Assembly: GCA_017562135.1 (NCBI GenBank)
Contig: QEYB01000610.1
Location: 124,001-188,000, forward strand
From: Dipylidium caninum
Lineage: Eukaryota; Platyhelminthes; Cestoda; Cyclophyllidea; Dipylidiidae
DNA length: 64,000 nt
Direction: 5' to 3'
Part shown: one piece after another, positions 13,475 through 25,821 of the stretch
Position numbering within the stretch: position 1 is the first letter of the stretch
Layout of the letters: every line of letters starts with the position of its first letter
Translations under genes and position numbers: made by a program
The notes under the pieces: model-generated
The model's input: the letters and a program-made list of their open reading frames with translations, nothing else
The model's database searches: none
What the model was told of the DNA's origin: nothing

Positions 13475-15860
13475 GTTTTTTTTCTTCTACAACGTTAAAA
13501 AAAGAAAACGGTGATTGGAACAAACCTTAGAAGACTCCATGGCCGAGCATAACCGTAAGGACCGCTTCAGAAAGGTGCACGAAAAGTCGCTCTGACCTTG
13601 GCAAACCGTAAAGAACACCATGATAATGAGGCGTAGAATGACGTTATTAATGGTAAAAATAGCGACTAATTTTTTCAACACTTGTAGATTATAAGATTTG
13701 AGGTATTTTAAAATCGAAGAAGTAGGTGCTAAGAGAAATACCATATACTTTTACATACCTCAAAATTCGACTTAACACTAGTTAGAAGATTGTTTTGGCC
13801 CCCTTAGGCCTGGGTTTGTAACTTATTTTTTATTAACCCGCCAGATCTTACTTCAAAATGTTGGCATTGAATTATGTAAGTGACAAACCTTCAAATGTCG
13901 AATACTACACGTATCGTGCGGCGGATTCACTTTTACGGCCGGAGTAATTCGGAAAGTCAAATGCCATTTTTCCATGGCTTCTCTTACCCGGGTTTGTATA
14001 CTGACGGGGCCGCGGCACTCAGTATCACTTTCTCTATTTTTGTAATTTGGCGGTTAGGTGCTTGATAATCTGGTATTGAAGTACGCCAATACGATTCAAA
14101 CTCTAATCATTCGTAGGGGGTCAGGACACTGCAATTAAAACCCTCCACCCTCGCCTGTCCATTTTAATTATCGTACTCGCGATTTATTCTCCTTGCGAGC
14201 TGTCGCGAACATGTTTTCATGCTAATGCCCATTATCTTTCACCATTTTGCTTTAGCATAGAACCTAACAAAAGTAGCTAAATACAACGCCATTAGCCTGG
14301 TTTAGTATGCATGCTCTCTAGACATTCGAATCGTTACTCATAATAAGTGGTCTTGTCAGCTTGTTAACACGCTAACGAATAGGTGAATGATTAGAAAAAT
14401 GTTCAACAAGTACTTAAAATTAGGAAAGAAACCAGAGCCACGTAATTCATATTACTAGAGAGTGACCGCATCAGTCCTTTATGTGCGTTGTCCGATTGCT
14501 GGTATGCGTTTCTCACTTATTTCCTGTAATTCTTGTAATTCCATTAGCTTATATTTTCATTCGTGCTCTTTACAAACACCTAAGTCCCAAACCATCTCAA
14601 ATAATTGTGGCTTCTATAGCAATAGACTAATATTCTTGGAATCCATACATGTTTCCAGAGGGTTGTGTTTATCTGGAGCCTTTTAAGTCCGGTGATTTTG
14701 TAAAGTGTCAAGAGCTTTCTTGCTTCCGGGTACCTCATATTCTAAAAAGATTTGCCGTTATCTATTTTCTACTTTCGTGAGACGTCTTATAGGCGCTGCC
14801 CCCTCCATGTTTTCATCGACTTACGTGTCAAGGACGTCTTTTAGTGCCAGATATTTCAGATTAGGACGTTTTTTTTTACTTCATAGTCTTATAAAACGTT
14901 GATACTTAAGTAAGGAGACCGCTAAGAATCCATCAGTTGCTGTCCCCTAACTTCTCTTGATGGTCAATGTGTTTTCCGACTCACTAATTATTGGCACATT
15001 AACGTGGGTGCTAAATGTATGCAAACATGAGAAACCTCCTCTTTGAATATCTATTTAATCACTTCACTTATTTGTTTACTAAATTACTTGATCTGATATG
15101 GGGTATTTGTTCCCGTAGTACAGATACACCTCTCTGAACATTCCGTAAGATTTATTTTTTTTCATTTGATGTGAGACCCTCTTGGATGAAATATTTGGGT
15201 TAACCCTAGCAGCACCGTATTGATCTTGTTTCACATCTATGGCTCAGGCAGGGTATCCCCTACCATATTGATTAATTTTTATATGTTGGATTTTACCTTT
15301 TATGTGCCTTCCCTGGTGGCATTATTGAGGTCTGTTTGATCATATTCTTTTTTTTGCCCAGGAACATTTTCACTCTTTGAAAAGATTGTCTCACTAGTTC
15401 ACCATTTTGTTTCTTCCTCATGATTTGCCACTTGTGGCATTAATAAAACTAGAGTGACCGTATATGGCCATTAACAAAAATAATAATATTACAGCTACAA
15501 AATTTATCAAATTCATTTACTTTTTTACTGGTGCATCGAAAAATCACATTGATAGACGAAAAAAAAGTTGAAGTTTGAAAGTACTTTCCTTTAGATATTT
15601 TTTAATATCACATGATTTGTTAGTTTTTACAGCCACGTGCACCGGTATCATCCTCCTGCAATCACTTGTCAGAACTTATTCACCTGACCTCATTTTGCTT
15701 TATATTCAAGAGCGCAATGAACCGGTTACCATTTGTTCGATTAGCCGAGGAGGGACCTATATCATCCCATAAAAGCGAATCCTCACATCTCCAAGATTCT
15801 GAAATGCCAAATAATAATGGTAGTCAAGGTCTTGTCAATTATGGTGCCAGTGACCATCTA
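13475..15860. other. Intergenic region between the divergent ATR and ZDHHC genes
   Basis: AT-rich DNA with no frame of convincing coding quality. It should hold the promoters of both ATR (leftward) and the palmitoyltransferase (rightward), possibly with untranslated first exons. No TATA box or named element is distinctive enough to report. Confidence 0.5.
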
Positions 15861-16002
15861 ATGGGAGCTAACGGGGGAGTCTGGTAGTGGCGCATCGGGA
15901 TCTTCATTCCCCCCTGTCATCACAACAGGTTCTCGGTACCGTGGTCACAAGGAAGTTGACATAAACAGATGGGACGAAGAAGCTTCTCAACATCTCCTCA
16001 CC

Positions 16003-19000
16003 ATGAAAAGGCCCCCTGGAGACCTCTGCGACTGCCTTCGTCCCTGGCGGAAACTTTGCCATCTTCGCTACCCCCCACCCTCTCGAAAGATGGAAGAAAA
16101 TGCGGAGAATGGCTTTTCCTTACCTTTTGGTGTTGTCTGGTTTGTGCGTGATTGCGCTGGATGTGTCTGTATGGTTTTCACATGGCTACTTATTGCCTAT
16201 GGCGAGTTTGTCGTTGCCTGCATCATTTTACCGCAAATTCCCTCCATTGTAATTGCCTGGATTTTCGGGGTTATCTATCACATATTCGCGTTCCTTGCCG
16301 TCGTCTCCCATCTTAAGGCTGTTTTTACTGACCCGGTGAGTGTCAACTTGATTTAGCTTTGATGTGCTGAAAAATCCATAAGATAGTATGACAGTATTTG
16401 AAATCAAACTATTTTTAACGCAATTCGGGTTGTTGACTCCAACTTTGGCGTTTATTTGTCTTATGGCACTATTATTACTTTCTCGGGTTATTTGTTTCTG
16501 ACACCTATTTTCAAATGACGGCTATACGGATTTATAGTCATTATTTTTTTAAGATACTGATTAAACTTCATATTTTCAAAATCTATTTACATTGAAGAGA
16601 TATATTTTTCTATTGACCGGAAATGCAACCTTGTTGGTCTTGCATTGTTTGGCGAACGGTTGTGCTATATTTCATGACTCCTCCTTTTCCCCTTTTACTG
16701 ACAGATGTTAGCGTGCTCACATGTAGGCAAAAAGGGAAGTGGTAGACCGATTTTTGAGCCACTTACTTAATTCCATTGGTCCATTTGTGAAATTAATTTT
16801 AACTAATTACAAATCAATCGGCCATTTTTTCTAATTTCTCTTAATTCACAATTTATAAGAACGGTAGCTTCTTCCACTCTCCTGACCTATTTACGGTGTC
16901 GGAATGCTACAATTTCAAATCCCTTCGCACCTGTTTTCATGCGAGCGCATTACAAGCTTAAGTGTGTGGTAGTTGGTCTTAGCAGGATTCATTTCCCTAT
17001 GTGGTTACTAGGTGAGGTCAAAGTAATTTGAATTTTACTCGCTACATGTCGTTTTAGATTGACAATTATGTGTCATGTACCTTGTGTGCTTTAAAATTTA
17101 ACTATCTTTTTTGGTTTAAAATAACGCTCATCGTATTCGATACAAATTCGTATGTCGAGATTTTTGCAGAAGTTCATAATGGCATGAGTGATCTATTGTT
17201 GCTTATTAGAGTTTCTTTGAAATCATTTACCCTCTCCTGCATCATTTTAACTATATGCTTAGTAAATTCGTAAGCCCGTGTTAATTCTGGAAAGCTACTT
17301 AAATCCCCTTTATTAATGACCCTTCATAAATTTTTCCCAGTTATTTGATATCCTTTCAGCAACTTTTTTACAAATAAACCTTTCAAAGACTCTTAATAAG
17401 AATAGTCTTCATGTGTTATTTATGACTCAATGTTTTTGATGCTTCAGATTAACTAAAGTTTCTGATGCGCAAAAGTCGCGTTCGTAAATTTTCCTCCTCG
17501 TATGACAAGCGAGATGTATGATACTGATATCTCTTTGCTTCTGCTTTAACCGACTCATGAAAACAATAATAAAATTAACGTTTTTGAATAGTTCGTTTAC
17601 AGGACTGGTGCCTCCCTTTCTTAAGCGGTAAATGGGGAGTGTGTCTGAAAACCAATTTCAGTGTTTTCGGAGTCATATTTATTCTTTCTGTGCTTCTCCA
17701 CCCTAACATCTATTCTACTAAACTGGATAACTGTCAAATGTGATCATGCTAAAATAAGTTAAATCTTATTATTTTTGTCATTAATTTTTGAGGCTTATAA
17801 GGTATGATGACATCTTTTATGGCGTACCGCCTTTCGTTTCCTCGTAATCTGGGCTTGGACCTTCCCAAAGGACGGCACTATTAATTTATTAGTGCAAGAT
17901 CTTGATCACCTGGTGCATGGCGGCTTGAACCGTATATCGTTGCCTAAAATCCTTATTCAATGTTTTTGCATTTTTTTCATATGGCTTCGTTTGTGTCCAT
18001 ATGCTTATAGTCACCACCGTAAATGCCTATTTATTTTCTCAAAGTACCCATCGAGTCAGAACAAATGTACCTAATTTTAATAATTCACTCCGTTAGGGTA
18101 CGGTACGTTTAGGCAATGCCACTCGCGATGCTGTTATGCGCATCTATCTCGCCTCCGGTTCCAACACTCCTCTCGTACGCTGTCCAAAGTGCCTTTGCAT
18201 CAAACCTGACCGAGCGCATCATTGCAGGTAAACTTTTCATCTCCATTCCACTGACGATCTATATTTTCTCTCGTACTGCCACTGAAGTGTTATGCAACAA
18301 TAGAAAGACTGGCTGAAAATCTTGCGCCAGGCTATCCAATGCTTACTTCTCGGCATTTTTGCTGTAGTTGCTGTCGCCGTTGTGTTCGAAAAATGGATCA
18401 TCACTGTCCCTGGGTGAATAATTGTGTAGGCGAAGGAAATCAAAAATTCTTTGTGCTTTTTAATGTAAGTCACCAGTTCGTGTCCTTGTCGTACATTATA
18501 AATAAGTGTGCCTTTGATATAATTAAGTCTGTCTGTTGGCCACTGTAATGCGTTCTCTTACAAATTTTTAACCGAGTGGTTTAGTACCATATTTTTCGGT
18601 TTCAGTTTTTGTAAGTTAGAGGCTTGGTTTGTGAATATATAATATGTAGAAAGAATGATATTGAAGCTAAAACTTTTCAACGCGTGATATGTGGGGGTGC
18701 GGTTGTTTTTCTTCTTTTTCAGTTATACATACTTCTGCAGTCGGTCACTGGATTGATCTTGATCGTATCCTTCTTCCTCTCATGTTTCTCCGAATTTGGA
18801 AGTAAGTTGCTTCATTTTTTTGCATAAGACGCGACCTTAATCGACGAAAGTCGAAATTTATCGTTTTTGCCCTCTATCCATTATCATACATCAGCGACAG
18901 CATTTTGTGTCCTCAAAAGTGCATTCTATTGTCAATGCAAAAAGTATAAGAACGTAATATTAACCGTAGCAATGCTCCAGTAGTGTGTATTCTAGACTCC

Positions 19001-22000
19001 ATCTTAAGACTGTTCCGAAAATGATAACTGTGGAATTGGGTCCCAATCATAATTTTGTCCTACGCGCCTAATCGGTCATGGACGATTTTATACATATGCT
19101 ATTAAACGCCACTTATCCTTAGGAAAGTGGTGCAACATCGAACATATCCCTTAAGTGAAGGTCATTTATCCATGATATTACCAATGTTTCATTCGGTTTT
19201 CTAGACAACCGTTTTTTTGTCTTTTACTGCCTGTTTTCTTGTCCATTTTTGTATTTTATCCATACCATCGCGAACACCAGTAGAAACGATTTTGTTTTTT
19301 TTAAATGGGTAGAAGTAAAACCAGCAACCCAGCCCAGTGTGTACCCGCACTGTCTTTTCTGAATCACTAAAATTTACTTCAGTACTTTCCTATCCCAGCA
19401 TCGGCATTTATTCTCTTCTGAATATTTGCTCTTATAAACATTTCACACCAACATTACATCATGCCAACCCTCTAAGGACGCGAGCGGATTTCAACTTACT
19501 TCCATTCTTCCTATTGTCCTCCTTTTGGAAACACTTTCTATCCTAGAAGAAGTAGGGTATTGAAGACTCCTTTTAGTTACATCAGTATTGCTATTTCCCT
19601 ATCCTTGGTGTCGAGTCGTATTCGGAACTACCGATAAGATCTCTTACCATTATTCTTTCAGTTTCATTTTTATTTTGTTCCTTGTCTTCTTGGCCGTTAT
19701 TTAAACTATCTCAGAGTGCGAATACCCTGGCGGTTACAGCGCCACAACGTCTCTGATCAACAACATATTCTTCTTCTCCGAGGCTACCTTCTTCGGTCTC
19801 TTCACTAGCATCATGTCGTGCTCCCAGGTCTCGGCGATCATTTCGGACGAAACCGTGAGTCATGCTCATCCATCGCATCAGTCTCCATCACATCCTGCTC
19901 CTTATCATTCCTTTCTTGCTCTCTTCCTCCCCACTTGTCCCCGTCTCCGCACTGGGCTGGGTACCAAATTCGTCTTAGTGTCACTTGCTAACGATTACAC
20001 TTTCATTAGTTTTTCGTGTCTATTCTGTGTTTAGTTTCCTCGGCCACTAACAAATCAAACGGTAAAAGGGCACTAATTTTTAGAAATATATTTACCTGAA
20101 AAGATGAGGACGAAATTATCAGTCTATATGAATGCAAGGCTCCTTGAGTGTAGGAACGTCATGAAATTTTTTTTCACATATTTCGGTCGGGTGGAATCTC
20201 TGAATACCTTTATAATTAGTCCCGACTTCATAATATCTGATGCATAAAAGAGTTTGAGGGACTTATTGGACTCACTCGACTTTTCACATGCCTAATAAAA
20301 ATTGACTTCCTTACTACGCTAGGTAAGTAGTTACCCTTGCAAATTTTGCTCACTCGTAATGGCAGCTAAAAATAGCTTTGTGCATTTCCATGGGTGGCAC
20401 GTCATTTCGACTTTGATAGGGTGGGCTTGCGTTTGTGTGCGTTCACGTTTGTGTATGTGCGCGTGTATGTGCTTGTGTGTATGTGTTCAGCGACCTGTAA
20501 GAACCGCCTGATCCCGTCGTTCGGTGCTACCAACGCCTCCTCCACCTCCCTTCCCTCTACTATGTTCGCCATCGGCGGCGGATTCGAAGCTGTCCTCTTT
20601 GGCCTCTTCACCGCCACAATCGGGGGCACCCAACTCTGTGCCATTTGCAAAGACGAAACTGTAGGTCTTACAACTGCTCTCACCTCGTTATGATTCTGTT
20701 GCCTTCGCCCCCACCTTCGTTCAATTCGTTCGGGATTTCATCATTTTTAAGCTTTTTCATTTAGCATCTCATCTCGCTTTCCCCCGTGGAACGTCACAAA
20801 ACGATTCCCTGTGCAATTAACGCAAATTTCGCCTCATCTTGTGATATCTTCGTGGTGTTTTAATCGGACATTTATATCCTCTAACTTTTGTATGCTTACC
20901 TCTACTATTTTGATAGGCCTCTTTTTAATCCTTTTTTGTACAAATTGCGTTTTACTTGATGGTATTAGTAAGGTGGTGTAAGTGCACTTGTTATCATTGT
21001 TTGCAGCACTTTCTTTCGGCCGTTTTTGTTATAGTTAGACCATTTAGTCCAATATTTTACTTTTATATCATGAATAACCATTACAAAATGCGTTCTACCC
21101 TTATACCGTTTGCAGTAACTGCATTAGTGAGTGTTGTGTTGTTACTTATCTTGTACCTTCAACGCCCCTTAATTAATTTTTTCTCGACGTGGCAAATGCT
21201 AGGAGGTGGAGGAGGAGGAAGGCGGATCAAGTGATTTGGATTTACCTTTTATCCTTGTCGTGAATGGCGATATTCGGGAGACTAACCTCTCTCCTTTTTA
21301 TTTGCACTGGACGCTTCGTCAGCATCATGCAGCCTTTGGGCTTGTTGGGCCATAGCTGGTAATCCGGCTCCTATTGCGAAAATACCCAACCATCTTTTAT
21401 TTTCTCCCTGAATTCCAGATTCTTCATAGTGTAGTGGTAGATAATAGCTGAAAACAACTGTCAACACCGAATATCACTTGATGCTACCAAATGACTTGTG
21501 TTTGTTGGGCTTCCTCTTGCGTATTCAAACAGAAAGGATTATTTTCGTCGGAATACTTTACGTTGCGGACCCACTTATTTCTTGGGTTAATTGCCAAGAT
21601 TTCTTGTATTCCGTTCACCCATTCTTATTATCATTAATTTATTTATATTCCCTTGAGTTGATTCTAATCGTGACGATACCTTCAGTCGCGTAGTCATTTT
21701 GAATGCCTTGTGTCCAAATGTGCGGTATCGCCTGAGACATCCCTACTTGGTTGGCGAATACCCTTCATCCCTGGTGATTTTTAAGGAGTGGAAAGGTTTT
21801 GGTGGCTTCACCGCCGGGTAAACACAATTGGGGTAGCGGTTAAAGAGATGGCTGGTGCCAAATGTATTGCTTTGATCGGTTATCCCATTCTGAAAATTCG
21901 ACGTTTTACGCTTTTTTTGTTTAGGCTCCACCTATCAGAGTTGGTAGATCACTAAAGCTCAAAGGCTGTCATTGACATCAACGGTTTTAGATGCTCTCGT

Positions 22001-23254
22001 CTTGCTTTGCTTCTTGAAATATTTACTATTACCTGGTCATGCAATTCCGCGCCAATGTACCGAAAGATAATCAAATTTTTTAATAAAAGCGTTTACTTAT
22101 TTGCGAAATCCTGCATTTTACTCAACAAAGTAATTTCCATCACTTCATAACTCTTTGCCATATTAGGGGTAATCCGAGGACACGAGATCTGGTGAATAAG
22201 GGAGATGAGGCACAACTTCAACTCCAAACTCCTTCTCTTTTTACCGTATTAATTTCACAACAGGGGGCTTCGCGTTGTCGTGATGAAGGATTCTTTTTTG
22301 TAATTGACCAGAACAGATTGCTTTTTAAGAAATTTGTTTTATTCGCTCGTGTTTTTCATAATACACTCTGGCTGCAACGGTCTGACTGGATTAAATCAGC
22401 TCATAGTGTATGATCCTTGGCAAATCCCACCACACAGAAACAGGCACCTTCTTTATTGTTGATGATGGTTTAGGTGTCGAAATAGGTGCTTCTCCGGGAG
22501 AAAGCCATTGTTTTTCGTGCAGGATTATGGTACGGCACCCACTCTCCAGTTACAATTCGTCGGAAAAACGGATCGGTTTCATAGGGAGACAAGAGATGCG
22601 TAGATTGTACACTCTTGATCGAGTAGCGTTTGTCAATTCATGAGGGGCCCAAATTCATTGCCAACATACCTTTTTTTCCTGTACGACGATGATCCCTACT
22701 TGTAGGCCATGGACAGTCGATCTTTGGTGGAAATGACCTAATAGGTTGATGAGGATTTGGATCCATCATCGTCCTTGGGATATCCTCATCAAATTTAAAT
22801 GAATTGGCAGTTTACCTGATATAAATGCCAGTTTTTTGTGCCCAGCGTCGCCTCACTTCCCTGCTATTGTCACCGAACTTGCATTTTGTCGACGATGTAT
22901 GTACCACCCTAAGTGCGTTTCAATATGGCAGGTTTTCATCTAGTCCATCACAGTATGTACCCTCGCATCATAATGACCACGGGTTCTTTCCCTCAACAGG
23001 CTGTGGAGAGCTTGAAGCGTAATAAAGGGACGCCGAGACCACGCATCTCAAGACGAGAGACACCACTGGCGAATGTGTTCGGTCGCCCTTTCTCGTGGCG
23101 TTGGTTCAGTCCCTTTCATCCACCGGCGCCACTCACACCAGTGGTACCGCCGCCTCCGCACGATAGCGGAACTAGTGAGTGTGTCTCGGACCTCGAGATG
23201 CAGTCCGCTCAACACCACCATGAGGAGCACTGCAACGACGTCTACCTCGTGTAG
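16003..23254 (+). CDS. DHHC palmitoyltransferase, ZDHHC3/7 (GODZ) type, with alternative exons
   Basis: Integral membrane S-acyltransferase that moves palmitate from palmitoyl-CoA to protein cysteines; relatives sit in the Golgi. Exons: 16003-16335 (TM1 and TM2: [19 protein letters not shown], then [10 protein letters not shown]), 18097-18227 ([16 protein letters not shown]), 18368-18464 (catalytic [19 protein letters not shown]), 18723-18801 (TM3), then either 19715-19854 or 20491-20660 (luminal loop, TM4, ending in DET), and 23000-23254 (cytosolic tail). Phases agree at every junction, giving 344 or 354 residues from the Met at 16003. The reading frame is open upstream to about 15862 (GSRYRGHKEVDINRWDEEAS), so the true start may lie in an unseen 5' exon. 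The tail has a Pro-rich run, a His/Glu-rich stretch and ends DVYLV, which could be a class II PDZ ligand (inference). Confidence 0.92.
19715..19854 (+). other. Alternative exon A of the ZDHHC gene (luminal loop plus TM4)
   Basis: 140-nt exon with acceptor ...CTATCTCAG and donor GTGAGT. It encodes [16 protein letters not shown], then the membrane span [20 protein letters not shown], and ends in ISDET. It follows the upstream exon in phase (GGA A joined to AG) and ends on a codon boundary, like exon B. Compared with vertebrate ZDHHC3/7, it keeps the early Cys of the loop but lacks the later GTQ and IC residues. Confidence 0.82.
20421..20490 (+). promoter_or_regulatory. GU-rich tract before exon B
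   Basis: About 70 nt dominated by GTGTGT/GTATGT steps, running straight into the exon B acceptor (ATGTGTTCAG) where a pyrimidine tract would be expected. GU-rich tracts of this kind are known binding sites for CELF and TDP-43 type splicing regulators. That it controls exon choice here is inference. Confidence 0.45.
20491..20660 (+). other. Alternative exon B of the ZDHHC gene (luminal loop plus TM4)
   Basis: 170-nt exon with acceptor TTCAG and donor GTAGGT. Joined to the same upstream exon it reads [19 protein letters not shown], then [18 protein letters not shown] and CAICKDET. It covers the same protein segment as exon A, with a loop about 10 residues longer, and its end resembles vertebrate ZDHHC3/7 (GTQIHSICNDET) more closely than A does. 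Splicing A to B would shift frame and hit TGA after six codons, so the two cannot both be used in a working mRNA. Confidence 0.82.
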
Positions 23255-25821
23255 ACAAACGTCCCCTACTTTCGTCTTGCAGTGTCTCAATTTGTGGGCG
23301 TTCGTGTATGCCCAGTCACTTCTCCACTTTCCTTTATTTGCAACTCCCATTCCCTCTTTTCTCATACGTTCTTCTTTCATGGTAGGCTGTGCGCCAAAGC
23401 CACAGGCTATACTGTATGTATGTAATTTATAATTTTTGAGTCCTTTTTGTTTCTCTGACCGAGAAAAAACTCGAGTTCATTCGACAGCTCGTTTTTTATT
23501 CCGTTGTGGAGGTAACTTGACAATGTGCGTCCTCTCAGTGGCGTACTCTAATTAGGGGCGGCCGGCAACCTTATGAAGGCGACAATATCATAGTTGAGGT
23601 GTGTTGTGATTTTCCGCCAACACTTTCTATTGATTATACTTGCAGGATGTCTTATCGCCTTTCCATACCTCTACTTATGTATCGAGAGAATTCTGTTTAC
23701 AAATTGCTTGCTTATGGAAACGTGTTTAGTGGGGTTTTGTATCCGAGTCGTGTCTGAATTAGGAGCAAAGTGAACAGGAATTTGTCGGTGTAGTGGCCCC
23801 TTACATGTATACACTTTAAGTGCACGGTAAGGATGAAGCTCTCTCCAGACATGGACTCCTGGAAAGTCCTCAATTCTCGGCGCTCTTTCCTCACTATGCT
23901 GAAGTTTGAGTGGACTACACTTTGGGTCGTGTCACTTGCTCAAGCTGTCATTAAGTTACAAGATTAGCATAGCAATCAAGCAACACCCTCCCCAACTTGG
24001 CGATGAATGAAGGCACCAGATCCAGCTGACTGGCCGCACTTATCTTCACGTTTTTCCATGGTTGTCTACGAGCCTTGGTTTTACGTTACTGGGTTCTGTG
24101 GTGACGCAGTTCTCAAGCCCTTCGTAGCCACTCAGTTTTTTCCTTATGTTCCTTTTGTTCGCCATGAATATTTTTAACCAGAATTTGTGAGAAGACTGTA
24201 CGATTTTCATTCAATGAAAGTACATCCGTTGCTGCATCGAATAGTGTAAATTGACTATTCCCACCCATTTCACCATTAACCCCTTGAACTTGTCTTTTAA
24301 AAGCCCTGACGCTGATTCCGTACTAATAATATGAATACTGTCACAGCTCCCGAACTGGAAACAACTTTGAAGAGCTACGGACATTCGTTATTCGTATGAC
24401 ATTGTGAGAGATCGACCATCCGAGTCCACTGAAGATGTTCACAGTTAGTGGCGAGGACTAACAGACCCGCTTCAGAGAGCTCAATCAAAAGGCTTCACTA
24501 TAGTCTCCAGGCATGTCAGGCCTACACAGTTGAGAGAACATATGCTTGTCCTTGCTGACAGGATTTTCCCATTGATAAGACAGCTACGTAAATAATAAAC
24601 CAAAACAGATAGTGTACCTTCGCAAATATCACCTTTCTCAGTCGAATCTGAACCTAAGACGTCGTAAACCTTGCTCGAAATACCACTCTATCCCGTTAAA
24701 GAAACAACTCTTCACAATCTAAGGTTATTGATAAGAATAAAATACTATAAAAAAGTGTAGTAGTAAGAATGCCCCAACAGAAAAGTACTTTCAGGGAGGC
24801 CTCTGCTCTATTAATTCAAGAGGCGACCCCCGTTGCAGTCTAAAGAATAAGGGACGATGATGGTGTTTGTCCAAAAGTTTTTAATATCACGCCAAGGCAT
24901 ATTGCCCAACTTCTGGCAGCGCTACCACCAAACTGCTTACGAGGGAAGAAAACGATACGGAATGACGTCCAGGCACACAAATACATGATTGATACATATT
25001 ACATGGAGAAGATGAAATTTACTACGAACAAATATTTAAAAGCCAGTCTAGGTTTTACGACAATGTACCCGATCACAATGAGAACATTGCCTCAAATGAA
25101 TACAAATTAGTGCATTCCTTGCCGATGTAATTTACTATAAAATAACCGGATGAATGTTTCGTGCTTTCGAGGTACAAGAGCCCAAATATGGTTAATATTC
25201 TAACTGTGATGAGGTATGGGCAAGAGCAGTTAACTTTGTCATATTGTGACGGAAATCGTGGGGAAATTGAAGTTCGTCAATAGGTCTACAGAGTGTTCTT
25301 CCCCTTCTCCCCATGTCCAAAGTGCGAGGCGGGGGATTTGCCGGCCAGCTGCCCCATTTATTGACGCCAGTGCATGTGTGCAGGTCTGCGGCCAAAACTG
25401 ACGTGCAGACCCCATCGTGTCTAGCGCGGCCATTGAAATTGGATCTCCAAGAAACTACATGTTAGGTCAGGACCAAGCTAATGGCGATCATTGAATAGCA
25501 CACATGTTCAGTTAGTACTTTAAAAACTAAGCGTGCAACAAGCAAAACCGTGTTAGGCTGTGCGACCTTAGAAAGCTAAAATCTCACTTAAAATGGTAGT
25601 AAACACCAAGAAGTATAGTTATACAAGATTCTAACTACTTGGGAACATGCTTACTTTCCGAAAACACTGAACCTTAAAAGTTAAATACATCAAGAAGTTT
25701 TACTAAATGTTGGGTTGGAGAAAGTCCAACATGCCAAAAACCAAAAGAGCAAGCATGGGGGTGAAAGGGGGAGAGAGAATTCCCTGAAGCGAACTCCATT
25801 TGCCAATGGAAGAAAGGTTTA
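23255..25821. other. Intergenic region between convergent ZDHHC and ACSL
   Basis: No gene recognised. The stretch should carry both 3' untranslated regions. A GC-richer island at about 25.25-25.44 kb has overlapping open frames of 64-67 codons on the minus strand with no family motif. It contrasts with its AT-rich surroundings and may be a dispersed repeat. Confidence 0.45.

Noticed and set aside
15718..15887. Open frame beginning MNRLPFVRLAEEG as the first ZDHHC exon
   Set aside because: No splice in the interval joins it in frame to the exon that starts near 15862; it may still be a 5' exon but this cannot be shown.
20402..20683. 93-codon minus-strand frame over exon B
   Set aside because: It is the mirror of a coding exon plus the GU tract and has no motif of its own.
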